Both the position numbers and the translations under genes were made by a program. From Conexibacter stalactiti (GTDB lineage Bacteria > Actinomycetota > Thermoleophilia > Solirubrobacterales > Solirubrobacteraceae), in the NCBI RefSeq assembly GCF_035967765.1, contig NZ_JAYWIT010000016.1: 64,000 nt of DNA; one strand, written 5' to 3'. The notes below the pieces were generated by a model. It was given only the letters and a program-made list of their open reading frames with translations. It was not told the origin of the DNA and did no database searches. Of this stretch, positions 26,227 to 35,839 are shown one piece after another (positions within the stretch are counted from its first letter, which is position 1; each line of letters begins with the position of its first letter).

Positions 26227-27800
26227 ACCGGCACCACTCCATGTCGTTTCCAGGGCCGTTCGACGCGCTTGCCCTCGGCCATCTCCAGCGCTCTGATGAT
26301 CGTCGGGCGCGTCTCGCGCGGGTCGATCACGTCGTCGATCATGCCGTTCTTGGCGGCGATGTAGACGTCGATGATTCTCTTGTACGCGGCGACCAGCTCC
26401 GCTCTCTTGGCGGCCGGGTCATCCGCCGCCTCGACCGCTCTGCGCATCACGATCTCGACGGCGCCCTCGGCGCCCATGACGGAGATCTCAGCGCTCGGCC
26501 AGGCGACGATCAGGTCGGGCTCGTAGGCCTTGCCGCACATCACGTAGTAGCCGGCGCCGTACGCCTTTCGGATCACGACGGTGATCTTCGGGACGGTCGC
26601 GTTGGCGACGGCGTAGAGCATCTTGGCGCCGTGGCGGATGATCCCCTGCGACTCGACCTTCGTGCCGACCATGAAGCCCGGCACGTCCTGCAGGAACAGC
26701 AGCGGGATCCCGTACGCGTTGCAGAGGTTGACGAAGCGCGCGGCCTTGTCGGCCGAGTCGATGTCGAGGATCCCGCCGAGCTGCTTGGGCTGGTTGGCGA
26801 CGATCCCGACCGGCCGCCCGCCGAAGCGCGCGAAGCAGGTGATCAGCGTCTTCGCCCATTGCGGCTTCATGTCGAAGTACTCGCCGTCGTCGACGATCCG
26901 GCGGATCACCTCGTACATGTCGTACGGCTTGCGGTTGGACTCCGGCAGGACGTCGAGCAGGTCGTCGTCCATGCGGTCGACGGGGTCGCTGGTCGCGCGC
27001 ACCGGCACGGGCGCCTCGCAATGCTGCGGCATGTAGGAGAGGTACTGCTTGATGCGCAGGATGCACTCCTCGTCGTCGGCGACCTCGAGGTCCCCGACGC
27101 CCGACTTGCGGCAGTGCACGCGCGAGCCGCCCAGCTCCTCCTGCGTCACGTCCTCGCCGACCGCGGCGCGCACGAGGTGCGGGCCGGCGAGCGCCATCGA
27201 GCCGCGCCCCTTGACCATCGGGACGAAGTCGGCGAGGCCGGGGATGTAGGCGGTGCCGGCGGCGCACGGCCCCATCAGCGCGGCGATCTGCGGGATCACC
27301 CCGCTCATCACGACCTCTTCGCGGAAGAGGTAGCCGGAGCCGGCGAAGAGCGAGCCGACCGCCTCCTGGATCCGCGCGCCGGCCGAGTCGAGCAGCCAGA
27401 TGAACGGGATCCGCTTGCTCAGCGCCAGCTCGCGCAGCCGCGTCACCTTGATCTCGCCGGTCATCCCCATCGAGCCGGCCATGACCGTGAAGTCGTAGGC
27501 GCAGACGGCGACCATGCGGCCGTCGACCTTGCCGTAGCCGGTGATGACGCCGTCGGCCGGTGCCTCCTTGCCCTCCAGGCCGCGGACGGAGAAGTGGATG
27601 CCGGCGTTGATGCCCAGCTCCGTGAAGGTCCCCTCGTCGATCAGCAGTGCGAGGCGCTCGCGCGCGGTCAGCTTCTCCTGCGCGTGCTGCCTGGCGATCT
27701 TCTCCTCGCCGCCGCCGAGGGCCGCCTGGGCGCGCCGCTCGTGCAGCTCCTGCACCAGCGGTCGGAGGATCGATGGCGGTCTGCTCACCGTCCGGTCCAC
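26223..27800 (-). CDS. Acyl-CoA carboxylase carboxyltransferase subunit (beta type)
   Basis: 525 residues, the full length of propionyl/methylcrotonyl-CoA carboxylase beta subunits. Visible blocks are KLTARERLALLIDEGTFTE, the acyl-CoA site PFIWLLDSAGARIQEA (about 130), and the biotin-side GFMVGTKVESQGIIRHGAKM with KAYGAGYYVMCGKAYEPDL. It transfers CO2 from carboxybiotin to an acyl-CoA or works in reverse. No biotin carboxylase gene is nearby, but a free biotin carrier is encoded at 43086. It overlaps the hydratase by 16 bases and BKACE by 4. Confidence 0.92.
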   Translation of the reverse strand: MDRTVSRPPSILRPLVQELHERRAQAALGGGEEKIARQHAQEKLTARERLALLIDEGTFTELGINAGIHFSVRGLEGKEAPADGVITGYGKVDGRMVAVCAYDFTVMAGSMGMTGEIKVTRLRELALSKRIPFIWLLDSAGARIQEAVGSLFAGSGYLFREEVVMSGVIPQIAALMGPCAAGTAYIPGLADFVPMVKGRGSMALAGPHLVRAAVGEDVTQEELGGSRVHCRKSGVGDLEVADDEECILRIKQYLSYMPQHCEAPVPVRATSDPVDRMDDDLLDVLPESNRKPYDMYEVIRRIVDDGEYFDMKPQWAKTLITCFARFGGRPVGIVANQPKQLGGILDIDSADKAARFVNLCNAYGIPLLFLQDVPGFMVGTKVESQGIIRHGAKMLYAVANATVPKITVVIRKAYGAGYYVMCGKAYEPDLIVAWPSAEISVMGAEGAVEIVMRRAVEAADDPAAKRAELVAAYKRIIDVYIAAKNGMIDDVIDPRETRPTIIRALEMAEGKRVERPWKRHGVVPV

Positions 27801-28570
27801 TGCGGCTCCCGTCTCTCGAAGAAGGCTCTGACGCCCTCCTGGATGTCCTCGGTCGCGAAGGCGAGCGCGAGCTGGGCGCGGAGGAAGTCGAGCGCCTCCT
27901 CGAAGGCCATGTCCTGCTGGCGGTAGATCGCGTCCTTGCCGAGCTTCATCAGCAGCGGCGACTTTCTCGCCAGCTTGCCGGCCCAGTCGGCGACGGCGGC
28001 GTCGAACTGCTCCGCCGGCACGACCTTGTTGACGATCCCGATCCGCTCCGCCTCGTGGGCGTCGATCCGCTCGCCCAGCAGCAGCAGCTCGCTCGTCTTC
28101 TTGCGCCCGAGGTTGCGGTAGATCAGCGCCATGATCATGAAGGGGAAGACGCCGACGTTGATCTCCGGCGTGCTGAACGTGACGCCTTCCTTCGCGACGA
28201 TCAGGTCGCAGGCCAGCGCGACGCCGAGCGCGCCGGCGACGACGTGGCCGTTGGCGGCGCAGATCGTCGGCTTGCCGAGCTGGCCGATCAGCGTGAAGAG
28301 CGCGGGGAAGCGGCCGATCGCGGCGTGCTTGTGCGCGAGCGGCACGTCGGCCGCGAAGCCGCCGAGGTTGCCGCCGGCGGAGAAGACTCTGTCGTGCGTC
28401 GAGGTCAGCACGACGCAGCGGACGGCGTCGTCGTCGCGCGCCGTGGAGAATGCCGCGAGCAGGTCGTCGAGCAGCTCGTCGGAGAGCGCGTTGCGCGAGT
28501 CCGGCTGATCGAGCGCGATCGTCGCGACGCCGTCGGCGCTGACGGCATAGCGGAGGGTTGCGTAGTCCAC
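27785..28570 (-). CDS. Enoyl-CoA hydratase/isomerase family protein
   Basis: 261 residues from GTG 28570, chosen because AGGAAGG lies just upstream. Crotonase-fold landmarks are FSAGGNLGGFAAD (oxyanion loop, about 63), GHVVAGALGVALACDLIVA (about 100-118) and EINVGVFPFM. At the usual second catalytic position the sequence reads PEINVGVFP, a hydratase-like arrangement. It is the first gene of the minus operon and carries the shared operator about 20 bp upstream of its start. Confidence 0.9.
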   Translation of the reverse strand: MDYATLRYAVSADGVATIALDQPDSRNALSDELLDDLLAAFSTARDDDAVRCVVLTSTHDRVFSAGGNLGGFAADVPLAHKHAAIGRFPALFTLIGQLGKPTICAANGHVVAGALGVALACDLIVAKEGVTFSTPEINVGVFPFMIMALIYRNLGRKKTSELLLLGERIDAHEAERIGIVNKVVPAEQFDAAVADWAGKLARKSPLLMKLGKDAIYRQQDMAFEEALDFLRAQLALAFATEDIQEGVRAFFERREPQWTGR

Positions 28571-28587
28571 GCGGCCTTCCTGTGAGA

Positions 28588-28603
28588 AGTAGGACGTTCC
28601 ACT
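28588..28603 (-). promoter_or_regulatory. Operator/promoter copy A of the acyl-CoA locus
   Basis: Plus-strand AGTAGGACGTTCCACT is an imperfect palindrome. Read toward its own gene, the surrounding 26 bases match the site upstream of the 29431 acyl-CoA dehydrogenase at 21 positions. Both begin TGAAAGT and contain GTCCTACT followed by TCAC. It lies 18 bp before the hydratase start. Confidence 0.75.
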
Positions 28604-28808
28604 TTCAACTCTGCCGGTGGAGGGCGCGCCCGTCAAGCCGCTGCCTGCTCGCGCGCGTAGACGACCGCGATGGCGCGTAAACGCGGTTTTGCGGACAGCG
28701 AGGGTTTCGCCCTATGCAGGGTGAGGGAACGGTCGCTTTCGATCGCTTTCCCCAGGCAGGGGTCGCGGCGGTCGTCGTTCGTCCCACGACTCACCAGGAG
28801 GTCCTCCC

Positions 28809-29270
28809 TTGGAGGCAGGAATCAGCACGCGCGTCCGCGCTCTCGCGCTCGCGCTGCTCGCCACGTTGATCGCCGGCGGCGCGTTGCTCGCGTCGGCACA
28901 GGCGGCCAGCGCGGCATCGCCGCAGCTGCTCGCACCCGGCAACGGGAAGACGCTCGCGAGAGGCTCGCAGCCGCTCTTCAAGGCGCGCGACACCGACCCG
29001 AACTCGCGCCGCTACAGCGTCTACATCACGATCTCCAGATCGAAGAAGCTCGACAGACGCGGCGACCTCAAGCAGACCAGAGGCAGCGGCACCTTCTCGA
29101 GCATGAGACGGAAGGGCAAGTACGGCTTCGTCTACAAGCCCGAGAACTACTCGTTCCCGACCTGGTTCATGCAGGCGCCGGGCACGTACTACTGGCAGGT
29201 CTTCCACATCGACTGCCGCGTCAGAGGCTGCCACGTGCACAGCAAGGTGCGCTCCTTCAAGGTCGCCTGA
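28809..29270 (+). CDS. Secreted protein of unknown function
   Basis: 153 residues from TTG 28809, supported by AGGAGG 7 nt upstream. A signal peptide (VRALALALLATLIAGGALLASAQAASA) is followed by a small beta-rich domain beginning PQLLAPGNGKTLARGSQPLF and containing APGTYYWQVFHIDC, which resembles an Ig/fibronectin-like sandwich. Two cysteines (DCRVRGC) could form a disulfide. It lies between the two acyl-CoA operons but has its own leader. AGA codons are frequent (6 of 15 arginines). Function unknown. Confidence 0.68.
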   Translation: MEAGISTRVRALALALLATLIAGGALLASAQAASAASPQLLAPGNGKTLARGSQPLFKARDTDPNSRRYSVYITISRSKKLDRRGDLKQTRGSGTFSSMRRKGKYGFVYKPENYSFPTWFMQAPGTYYWQVFHIDCRVRGCHVHSKVRSFKVA

Positions 29271-29293
29271 CCGACCGTCAGATCAGCGCTTCC

Positions 29294-29328
29294 AGCGGCC
29301 CGGTCACCCTCGCGGTGGCCGGGCCGCT
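29294..29328 (+). terminator. Terminator after the secreted-protein gene
   Basis: AGCGGCCCGG pairs with CCGGGCCGCT, and the stem continues inward with five more pairs (one G-T) to a CTCGC loop. It is followed by TGCGTTT. Confidence 0.75.
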
Positions 29329-29369
29329 TGCGTTTCGGGCGCAGGTCGGCGAGTATCGGCGCAGCTGAA

Positions 29370-29385
29370 AGTAGGAAGTCCTACT
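29370..29385 (+). promoter_or_regulatory. Operator/promoter copy B of the acyl-CoA locus
   Basis: AGTAGGAAGTCCTACT is a perfect 7+2+7 inverted repeat, flanked by outer GAAAGT (29367-29372) and ACTTTC (29390-29395) arms. It is the counterpart of the site at 28588. TACTGT at 29382-29387 is a candidate -10, leaving a leader of about 37 nt to ATG 29431. Confidence 0.78.
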
Positions 29386-29430
29386 GTTCACTTTCGTTGC
29401 CCGCCAAACGCGCACCCGAGGAGACGTGTC

Positions 29431-30621
<1,191 letters not shown>

Positions 30622-30636
30622 TCGGGGCGCGGCGCG

Positions 30637-31041
30637 ATGAGCGAGAACGGCATCGTCAGCAGCGAGGACTACTCGGTCGGCAGCATCGACGACCTCGGCG
30701 AGGGCTGGGGCTTCCGCAAGATCCGCAGACCGCTCGGCGTCACCGCCTTCGGCATCAACGCGATCGTGCTGCCGCCCGGCTACGACACCAACAACCACTA
30801 TCACGAGCAGCAGGAGGAGACGTACTTCGTCCACAGCGGGCGGATCGCGATCACCTTCGGCGACGGCACGACGCACGAGCTGGGCCCCGGCGGCCTGGCG
30901 CGCGTCGCGCCGAGAACGGTGCGGCGGCTGAAGAACGTCGGCGACGGCGACGCGATCTACCTCTGCGTCGGCGGCAAGGACGGCTACGTCGAGCGGGATG
31001 GTGTGAAGGTCGAGGACGACGGGAGCGAGACGCGCCGGTGA
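30637..31041 (+). CDS. Small cupin-domain protein
   Basis: 134 residues. The single cupin barrel has the metal motif NNHYHEQQEETYFVHSGR (His, His, Glu) and the second motif GPGGLARVAPRTVRRLKN, in which the usual His appears replaced. It may bind a metal or a small carboxylate. It lies 15 bp after the first acyl-CoA dehydrogenase and its stop overlaps the GTG of the second, so it is part of the operon. Its role in the pathway is unknown. Confidence 0.85.
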   Translation: MSENGIVSSEDYSVGSIDDLGEGWGFRKIRRPLGVTAFGINAIVLPPGYDTNNHYHEQQEETYFVHSGRIAITFGDGTTHELGPGGLARVAPRTVRRLKNVGDGDAIYLCVGGKDGYVERDGVKVEDDGSETRR

Positions 31042-32219
31042 GCGGCGATCTGCTCTCGCGGACCGGGGCGGGCGGCGCGACGGCGGCGCGCCCGCTGCCG
31101 CCGCTGACCGACGCGCACGTCGCGCTGCGGGCGGAGATGCGGGCGTTCGTCGCCGCCGAGCTGGCGCCGCACGCGGCTGCGTGGGAGGCCGCCCGCTCCT
31201 TCCCCGACAGCGCGCTGCGGCGCTGCTGCGAGGCCGGCTGGGTCGGGCTGAAGTTCCCCGCCGAGCTGGGCGGCGGCGGCGACCCCGTCGGCGCCGCCGT
31301 CTTCGCCGAGGAGCTGGCGCGCAGCGGCTCCGGCGGCCTCGGCGCCGGGATCGGCGCGCATGCCGGGATCGCGCTGCCGCCGGTCTGGAAGTTCGGCACG
31401 CCCGACCAGCACGAGCGCTTCCTCACCCCCGGGATCCGCGGTGAGAAGATCGCCGCGCTCGGCATCACCGAGCCCGACGCCGGCTCCGACGTCGCCGCGC
31501 TGCGCACGCGCGCCGAGCGCGTCGACGGCGGCTTCGTCGTCAACGGCGCCAAGCTGTTCATCACCAACGGGATGCGGGCCGACTTCGTCGTCACCGCCGT
31601 GCGAACGAAGCCCGAGGGCGGCCACGGCGGCATCTCCTTCCTGCTGATCGAACGCGGCGAGGGCTTCGCGTCGAGCCCGATCGAGAAGCTCGGCTGGCAC
31701 GCCTCCGACACCGCCGAGCTGGCCTTCGACGACATCTTCGTGCCGGAGGAGAACCTGCTCGGCGAGCTGCACGGCGGCTTCAAGCTGATCATGGTCAACT
31801 TCGCCTGGGAGCGGCTGATGATGTCGCTCGGCGCGCTCGGAGCCGTCGAGCTGGTGCTGGAGCGGACGGTCGACTTCCTGCGCGCACGGGCCGGCCGCGG
31901 CACCCGCGTCAGCCAGTCCTCGCGCCACCGCGTCGCCGAGGTCGCGACGACCTTGGAGGTCGGCCGCGCGCTGACCTACCACGCGCTGCGCCTGCACCTC
32001 GCCGGCGCCGACTGCGTGAGAGAGGTGACGATGGCGAAGCTGGCGACCCAGCGGGCCGCCTACCTCGCCGCCGACAGCTGCCTGCAGGTTCACTTCGACG
32101 CGGGCGAGCACGCCGAGCCGCTGCTGGAGTGCGCCGTGCGCGACCTCCGCCTCGGCCCGATCGGCGGCGGCACCGACGAGGTGATGAAGGAGATCCTCGG
32201 CAAGACGATGGGGCTGTGA
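31038..32219 (+). CDS. Acyl-CoA dehydrogenase family protein, divergent C-terminus
   Basis: 393 residues from GTG 31038, overlapping the cupin stop. It keeps GITEPDAGSDVAALRTRA, FVVNGAKLFITNGMRADF and a Glu in FAWERLMMSLG (about 257), the likely base. The usual FGRxI block is altered (RGTRVSQSSRHRVAE), and the normally conserved HGGxGY motif near residue 350 is replaced by QVHFDAGEHAEPLLE. It then returns to DLRLGPIGGGTDEVMKEILGK. FAD dimer contacts may therefore differ. It may have unusual substrate specificity or be a non-catalytic partner of the first dehydrogenase. Confidence 0.85.
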   Translation: MSGDLLSRTGAGGATAARPLPPLTDAHVALRAEMRAFVAAELAPHAAAWEAARSFPDSALRRCCEAGWVGLKFPAELGGGGDPVGAAVFAEELARSGSGGLGAGIGAHAGIALPPVWKFGTPDQHERFLTPGIRGEKIAALGITEPDAGSDVAALRTRAERVDGGFVVNGAKLFITNGMRADFVVTAVRTKPEGGHGGISFLLIERGEGFASSPIEKLGWHASDTAELAFDDIFVPEENLLGELHGGFKLIMVNFAWERLMMSLGALGAVELVLERTVDFLRARAGRGTRVSQSSRHRVAEVATTLEVGRALTYHALRLHLAGADCVREVTMAKLATQRAAYLAADSCLQVHFDAGEHAEPLLECAVRDLRLGPIGGGTDEVMKEILGKTMGL

Positions 32220-32311
32220 GCGGGTCCGCCCGACCGGCGTCCATCACGCGGCGGCGGACGTAGAGTCCGCCGCCGCTTCTCACACCGAACACGGTCATCA
32301 AGGAGATGTGC

Positions 32312-33139
32312 ATGGGAGTTCTCGACGGCAAGGTCGCGATCGTCACCGGCAGCGCGCGCGGCATCGGGCGCGCGACGGCGGAGCTGCTCTCGGCGCAGGG
32401 CGCGAGCGTCCTGATCAACGACCTCGACGGCGACGTCGCGCAGCAGACGGCGTCGGAGATCGCGGGCGAGACGGCCGTCTTCGCCGGCGACCTGACGAAG
32501 GGCGACGCGCCCGACAGACTGGTCCAGACGGCGATCGACGCCTGGGGCAGAATCGACATCATCGTCAACAACGCCGGCTACACGCTCGACGGGCCGGTCC
32601 ACAAGCTGAGCGACGACTGGTGGCAGCGGATGCTCGACATCCACGTCACCGTCCCGTTCAGAGTCGTGCGCGCCGCCGCGCCGCACCTGCGCGAGCCGGC
32701 GAAGGCCGAGCGCGAGCAGGGCGTCGAGGTCTTCCGCAAGATCGTCAACGTCTCCTCCACCTCCGGCACGATGGGCAACGCCGGGCAGGCCAACTACTCG
32801 GCCGCGAAGTCGGCCGTCGTCGGCCTCACGAAGACGCTGGCGAAGGAGTGGGGCCAGTTCAAGATCAACTGCAACGCGGTCGCGTTCGGCTTCATCGACA
32901 CGCGCCTGACGCAGTCCAAGGACGAGGCCAACAAGATGACGATCGACGGCGAGGAGGTCCAGCTCGGGATCCCCGACCAGCTGCGCGGCATGTCGCAGAT
33001 GCTGATCCCGATCGGACGCTCGGCGAAGCCCGAGGAGGCCGCCGGCGGCGTCTTCTTCCTCTGCTCGCCGTGGTCGAACTACGTCCACGGGCAGGTGCTG
33101 AACGTCACCGGCGGGCTGTTCACCGGGATGACGACCTGA
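32312..33139 (+). CDS. Short-chain dehydrogenase/reductase (SDR)
   Basis: 275 residues from ATG 32312, which has AGGAG 6 nt upstream. Classical SDR motifs: TGSARGIG (11-18), NDLDGD after beta-2, NNAGYTLDG, VNVSSTSGTMG and NYSAAKSAVVG (catalytic Tyr and Lys, about 163/167). It resembles 3-ketoacyl/3-hydroxyacyl dehydrogenases. It sits 92 bp after the acyl-CoA dehydrogenase operon and may oxidise a 3-hydroxyacyl-CoA in the same route. This is inferred from position. Confidence 0.92.
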   Translation: MGVLDGKVAIVTGSARGIGRATAELLSAQGASVLINDLDGDVAQQTASEIAGETAVFAGDLTKGDAPDRLVQTAIDAWGRIDIIVNNAGYTLDGPVHKLSDDWWQRMLDIHVTVPFRVVRAAAPHLREPAKAEREQGVEVFRKIVNVSSTSGTMGNAGQANYSAAKSAVVGLTKTLAKEWGQFKINCNAVAFGFIDTRLTQSKDEANKMTIDGEEVQLGIPDQLRGMSQMLIPIGRSAKPEEAAGGVFFLCSPWSNYVHGQVLNVTGGLFTGMTT

Positions 33140-33152
33140 CGCAGGTCCTGCT

Positions 33153-34247
33153 TCAGGCGGGCAGGGCCTCGAGCAGGCGCTCGAGGTCCCGCTCGTCGTT
33201 CCAGCCGCCGAACGAGGCGCGCAGGATGTCCTCGCCCGGCAGGAAGCGCACGATCACGCCGGCCTGCGCGAGCTGCTCGGAGCGGTCCGGAGCGTTCGGC
33301 TCGCGCCACGTCACCAGCGTCGTGCGGTCGCGCTCCAGCAGCTCGCGGCCGCGCTCGCGCAGCTTGTCGGCCGCCAGCTCGGCGAGGTCGTGGGCGTGGC
33401 GGTGGATCGCCGCCCAGCCGGTCGCCTCGAACAGCTCCAGCATCGCGACGGCGTGGACCGGGGCGAGGCTCGCGAGCGTCGGCGTGTCGAACGCCTGCGC
33501 GTCGTCGCGCGCGACGGCGTCGAGGCCGGCGTTGGCGTCGGCGAGGTTGAGGTAGCCGGGGCTCGGCACCGTCAGCCGCTCGCGCGCGGCCGGGTCGATC
33601 CACAGCATGCCCGTGCCGGACGGGCCGCACAGCCACTTCTGGCCCGCTCCGGCGTAGAAGTCGGCGCCGAGCGCGGTCACGTCGGTCGGCACGGCACCGA
33701 CGCCCTGGGCGCCGTCGAGCAGCACCAGCGGCGGCGCGGCCGCGAGCGCGGCCGTCGGCGCGTAGGCACCGCTGCGCCAGCTGACATGGGAGCAGACGAC
33801 GAGGCGCGTGCTGGGGCCGATCGCGTCGGCCAGGTCGGCCAGCGGCGCGGTGCGGACGGCGACGCCGCGCTCGCGCTGGGCGACGAGCGGCCCGTAGACG
33901 CCGGGGTGCTCCTCGTCGCTGGTGAGGATCTCGTCGCCGGGTCTCAAGGCGAGCCCGAGCAGCACGCGGCTGACGCCGTCGGTCGTCGACGTCGTCAGCG
34001 CGACGTCGGCGGGGGCGGCGTTCAGGTAGGCGGCGTAGCCGGCCCGCAGCTGCTCCATCCGCTCCTGGAAGGCGGCGAAGAACGGCATCGCGCCGCGGCC
34101 CTCGCGCTCCTCCAGCTCAGCCTGCGCGCGCACGGCCTCCGTGGCGGCGCGAGCGATCGGCCCGTTGGTGCCCGCGTTCAGATACGCGAGCCGTTCGACG
34201 ACCGGGAACTGCGCCCGCAGTGAGGCGAGCGCATCACTCCCCGGCAT
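33153..34247 (-). CDS. Class V aminotransferase / PLP-dependent lyase
   Basis: 364 residues from ATG 34247. The fold-type I class V pattern is YLNAGTNGPIARAATEAV (N-terminal substrate loop), LTTSTTDGVSRVLLGL, CSHVSWRSGAYAP, LLDGAQGVGAVPTDV (PLP aspartate) and FYAGAGQKWLCGPSGTG (PLP lysine, about 210). Relatives include cysteine desulfurase-like and EgtE-like enzymes; there are no egtBCD neighbours. It begins 5 bp after the pyrophosphatase stop, forming a two-gene operon. Substrate unknown. Confidence 0.88.
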   Translation of the reverse strand: MPGSDALASLRAQFPVVERLAYLNAGTNGPIARAATEAVRAQAELEEREGRGAMPFFAAFQERMEQLRAGYAAYLNAAPADVALTTSTTDGVSRVLLGLALRPGDEILTSDEEHPGVYGPLVAQRERGVAVRTAPLADLADAIGPSTRLVVCSHVSWRSGAYAPTAALAAAPPLVLLDGAQGVGAVPTDVTALGADFYAGAGQKWLCGPSGTGMLWIDPAARERLTVPSPGYLNLADANAGLDAVARDDAQAFDTPTLASLAPVHAVAMLELFEATGWAAIHRHAHDLAELAADKLRERGRELLERDRTTLVTWREPNAPDRSEQLAQAGVIVRFLPGEDILRASFGGWNDERDLERLLEALPA

Positions 34248-34252
34248 CAGGT

Positions 34253-34774
34253 TCACCCTTTTTGGAGGGCCTTGGCGCGCTTGTCCTGCTGGTCCTTCCA
34301 GCGCTGGTGCGACTCTCTGATGACCTCGATCGCGGCCTCTCTCGGGAACCAGCCGTCGACCTTGACGACCTTGCCCTCGGGGGTCTTGTAGATCGAGAAG
34401 AAGTGCGAGATCTCGTCGCGCAGCGGCAGCGAGAGGTCGTCGAGCTCGTTCATCCAGTTCCAGTTCGGATCCTCGAGCGGCACGCACAGCACCTTGTCGT
34501 CGATCCCCTTGTCGTCGCGCATCTTGAAGAGCGCGATCGGCTTGACGGGGATGACGCAGCCGGGGAAGGTCGGCTCGGAGACGCAGACCATCGCGTCGAG
34601 TGGATCGCCGTCTTCACCGAGCGTCTCGGGGATGAAGCCGTAGTCGGTCGGATAGACCACGGACGAGAAGAGGAAGCGGTCGAACTTGATCGCACCGAGC
34701 TCTTCGTCCCACTCGTACTTGTTTCGGCTGCCCTTCGGGATCTCGACCAGGCAGTGGAGGAGGTTCGCGTTCAT
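34253..34774 (-). CDS. ppa: Inorganic pyrophosphatase (family I)
   Basis: 173 residues, the bacterial family I length. LLHCLVEIPKGSRNKYE at the N-terminus, YGFIPETLGEDGDPLDAMV with the metal signature DGDPLD (about 66-71), and HFFSIYKTPEGK toward the C-terminus. It hydrolyses pyrophosphate to drive biosynthesis in the cytoplasm. The start has a TAACCT box 8 nt upstream and looks leaderless. Confidence 0.96.
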   Translation of the reverse strand: MNANLLHCLVEIPKGSRNKYEWDEELGAIKFDRFLFSSVVYPTDYGFIPETLGEDGDPLDAMVCVSEPTFPGCVIPVKPIALFKMRDDKGIDDKVLCVPLEDPNWNWMNELDDLSLPLRDEISHFFSIYKTPEGKVVKVDGWFPREAAIEVIRESHQRWKDQQDKRAKALQKG

Positions 34775-34782
34775 TCAGCCCT

Positions 34783-34788
34783 AGGTTA
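34783..34788 (-). promoter_or_regulatory. -10 box of ppa (leaderless)
   Basis: TAACCT on the minus strand, 8 nt before ATG 34774. Confidence 0.55.
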
Positions 34789-34835
34789 CGGGGCCGAGCC
34801 GCGGAACGCTGTCAGGGCGCGCACGTGCGGGAGCG

Positions 34836-34841
34836 TACGAT
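34836..34841 (+). promoter_or_regulatory. -10 box of the cation efflux gene (leaderless)
   Basis: TACGAT, 8 nt before ATG 34850. Together with the ppa box it makes a compact divergent promoter. Confidence 0.55.
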
Positions 34842-34849
34842 GTGCCGCG

Positions 34850-35839
34850 ATGGGCCACGAACACGGGCATTCCCACGGTCACGGAGCGGTCAGAGACGCC
34901 CGTGCGCTGAAGATCGCGCTGACGCTGATCCTCGCCTTCATGTCGGTCGAGGTCGTCGTCGGCGTCGTCGCCTCGTCGCTGGCGCTGCTCTCCGACGCGG
35001 CGCACATGCTGACCGACGCCGCCGCGCTGGCGCTGTCGCTGCTGGCGCTGCGGATCGCCAGACGGCCGGCGAGAGGCGCGATGACCTATGGCTTCGGCCG
35101 CGTCGAGATCCTCAGCGCGCAGGCCAACGGCATCACGCTGCTGCTGCTCGGCGCGTGGATCACCTACGAGGCGATCCGCCGCCTGTTCGACCCGCCCGCC
35201 GTCGAGGGCGGGCTGGTGCTGATCGTCGCCGTCGTCGGCATCTTCGTGAACCTCGCCGCGACCTGGGTGCTGGCGCGCGCCAACCGCGAGAGCCTCAACG
35301 TCGAGGGCAGCTTCCAGCACATCCTCACCGACCTCTACGCCTTCATCGCGACCGCGATCGCCGGCGCGGTGATACTGCTGACCGGCTTCGAGCGCGCCGA
35401 TCCGCTCGCCTCGCTGCTCGTCGCCGGCTCGATGTTCCTCGCCGGCACGAGCCTCGTGAAGGCGAGCGCGCGCGTCTTCCTGGAGGCGGCGCCGGAGGGC
35501 TTCGACCCGCAGCAGATCGGGATGGCGCTGGCCCGTCACGACGGCGTCGTCGAGGTCCACGACCTGCACGTCTGGGAGGTCACCTCCGGCTTCCCGGCGC
35601 TGTCGGCGCACGTCGTCGCCAGAGCGGGGCTCGACCTGCGCGCGCTGCGGTTGGAGCTGGCGACGATGCTCGACGAGCAGTTCGAGCTGCACCACGCGAC
35701 GCTTCAGCTCGACCACGAGCAGGGCCCGCTGCAGATCGCGCCGCTCGGCGGCGAGCCGGGCGCGGGCGGCGACGCGTCTCAGCCGGCTGAGGGCGTCTCG
35801 GCGACCTCGCCGAGCGCCAGTCGCGCGCCCGAGAAGTAG
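34850..35839 (+). CDS. Cation diffusion facilitator (CzcD/ZitB-type)
   Basis: 329 residues. A His-rich N-terminus (GHEHGHSHGHG) is followed by about six membrane helices. SDAAHMLTDAAALALSLLAL is the helix II metal site, YGFGRVEILSAQANG follows, and SFQHILTDLYAFIATAIAG is the helix V site. A cytoplasmic C-terminal domain includes VEVHDLHVWEVTSGFPALSAH. It exports zinc or similar divalent metals in exchange for protons. ATG 34850 fits both the His-rich start and the -10 box. The last 61 bp overlap the convergent SDR-like gene. Confidence 0.94.
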   Translation: MGHEHGHSHGHGAVRDARALKIALTLILAFMSVEVVVGVVASSLALLSDAAHMLTDAAALALSLLALRIARRPARGAMTYGFGRVEILSAQANGITLLLLGAWITYEAIRRLFDPPAVEGGLVLIVAVVGIFVNLAATWVLARANRESLNVEGSFQHILTDLYAFIATAIAGAVILLTGFERADPLASLLVAGSMFLAGTSLVKASARVFLEAAPEGFDPQQIGMALARHDGVVEVHDLHVWEVTSGFPALSAHVVARAGLDLRALRLELATMLDEQFELHHATLQLDHEQGPLQIAPLGGEPGAGGDASQPAEGVSATSPSASRAPEK

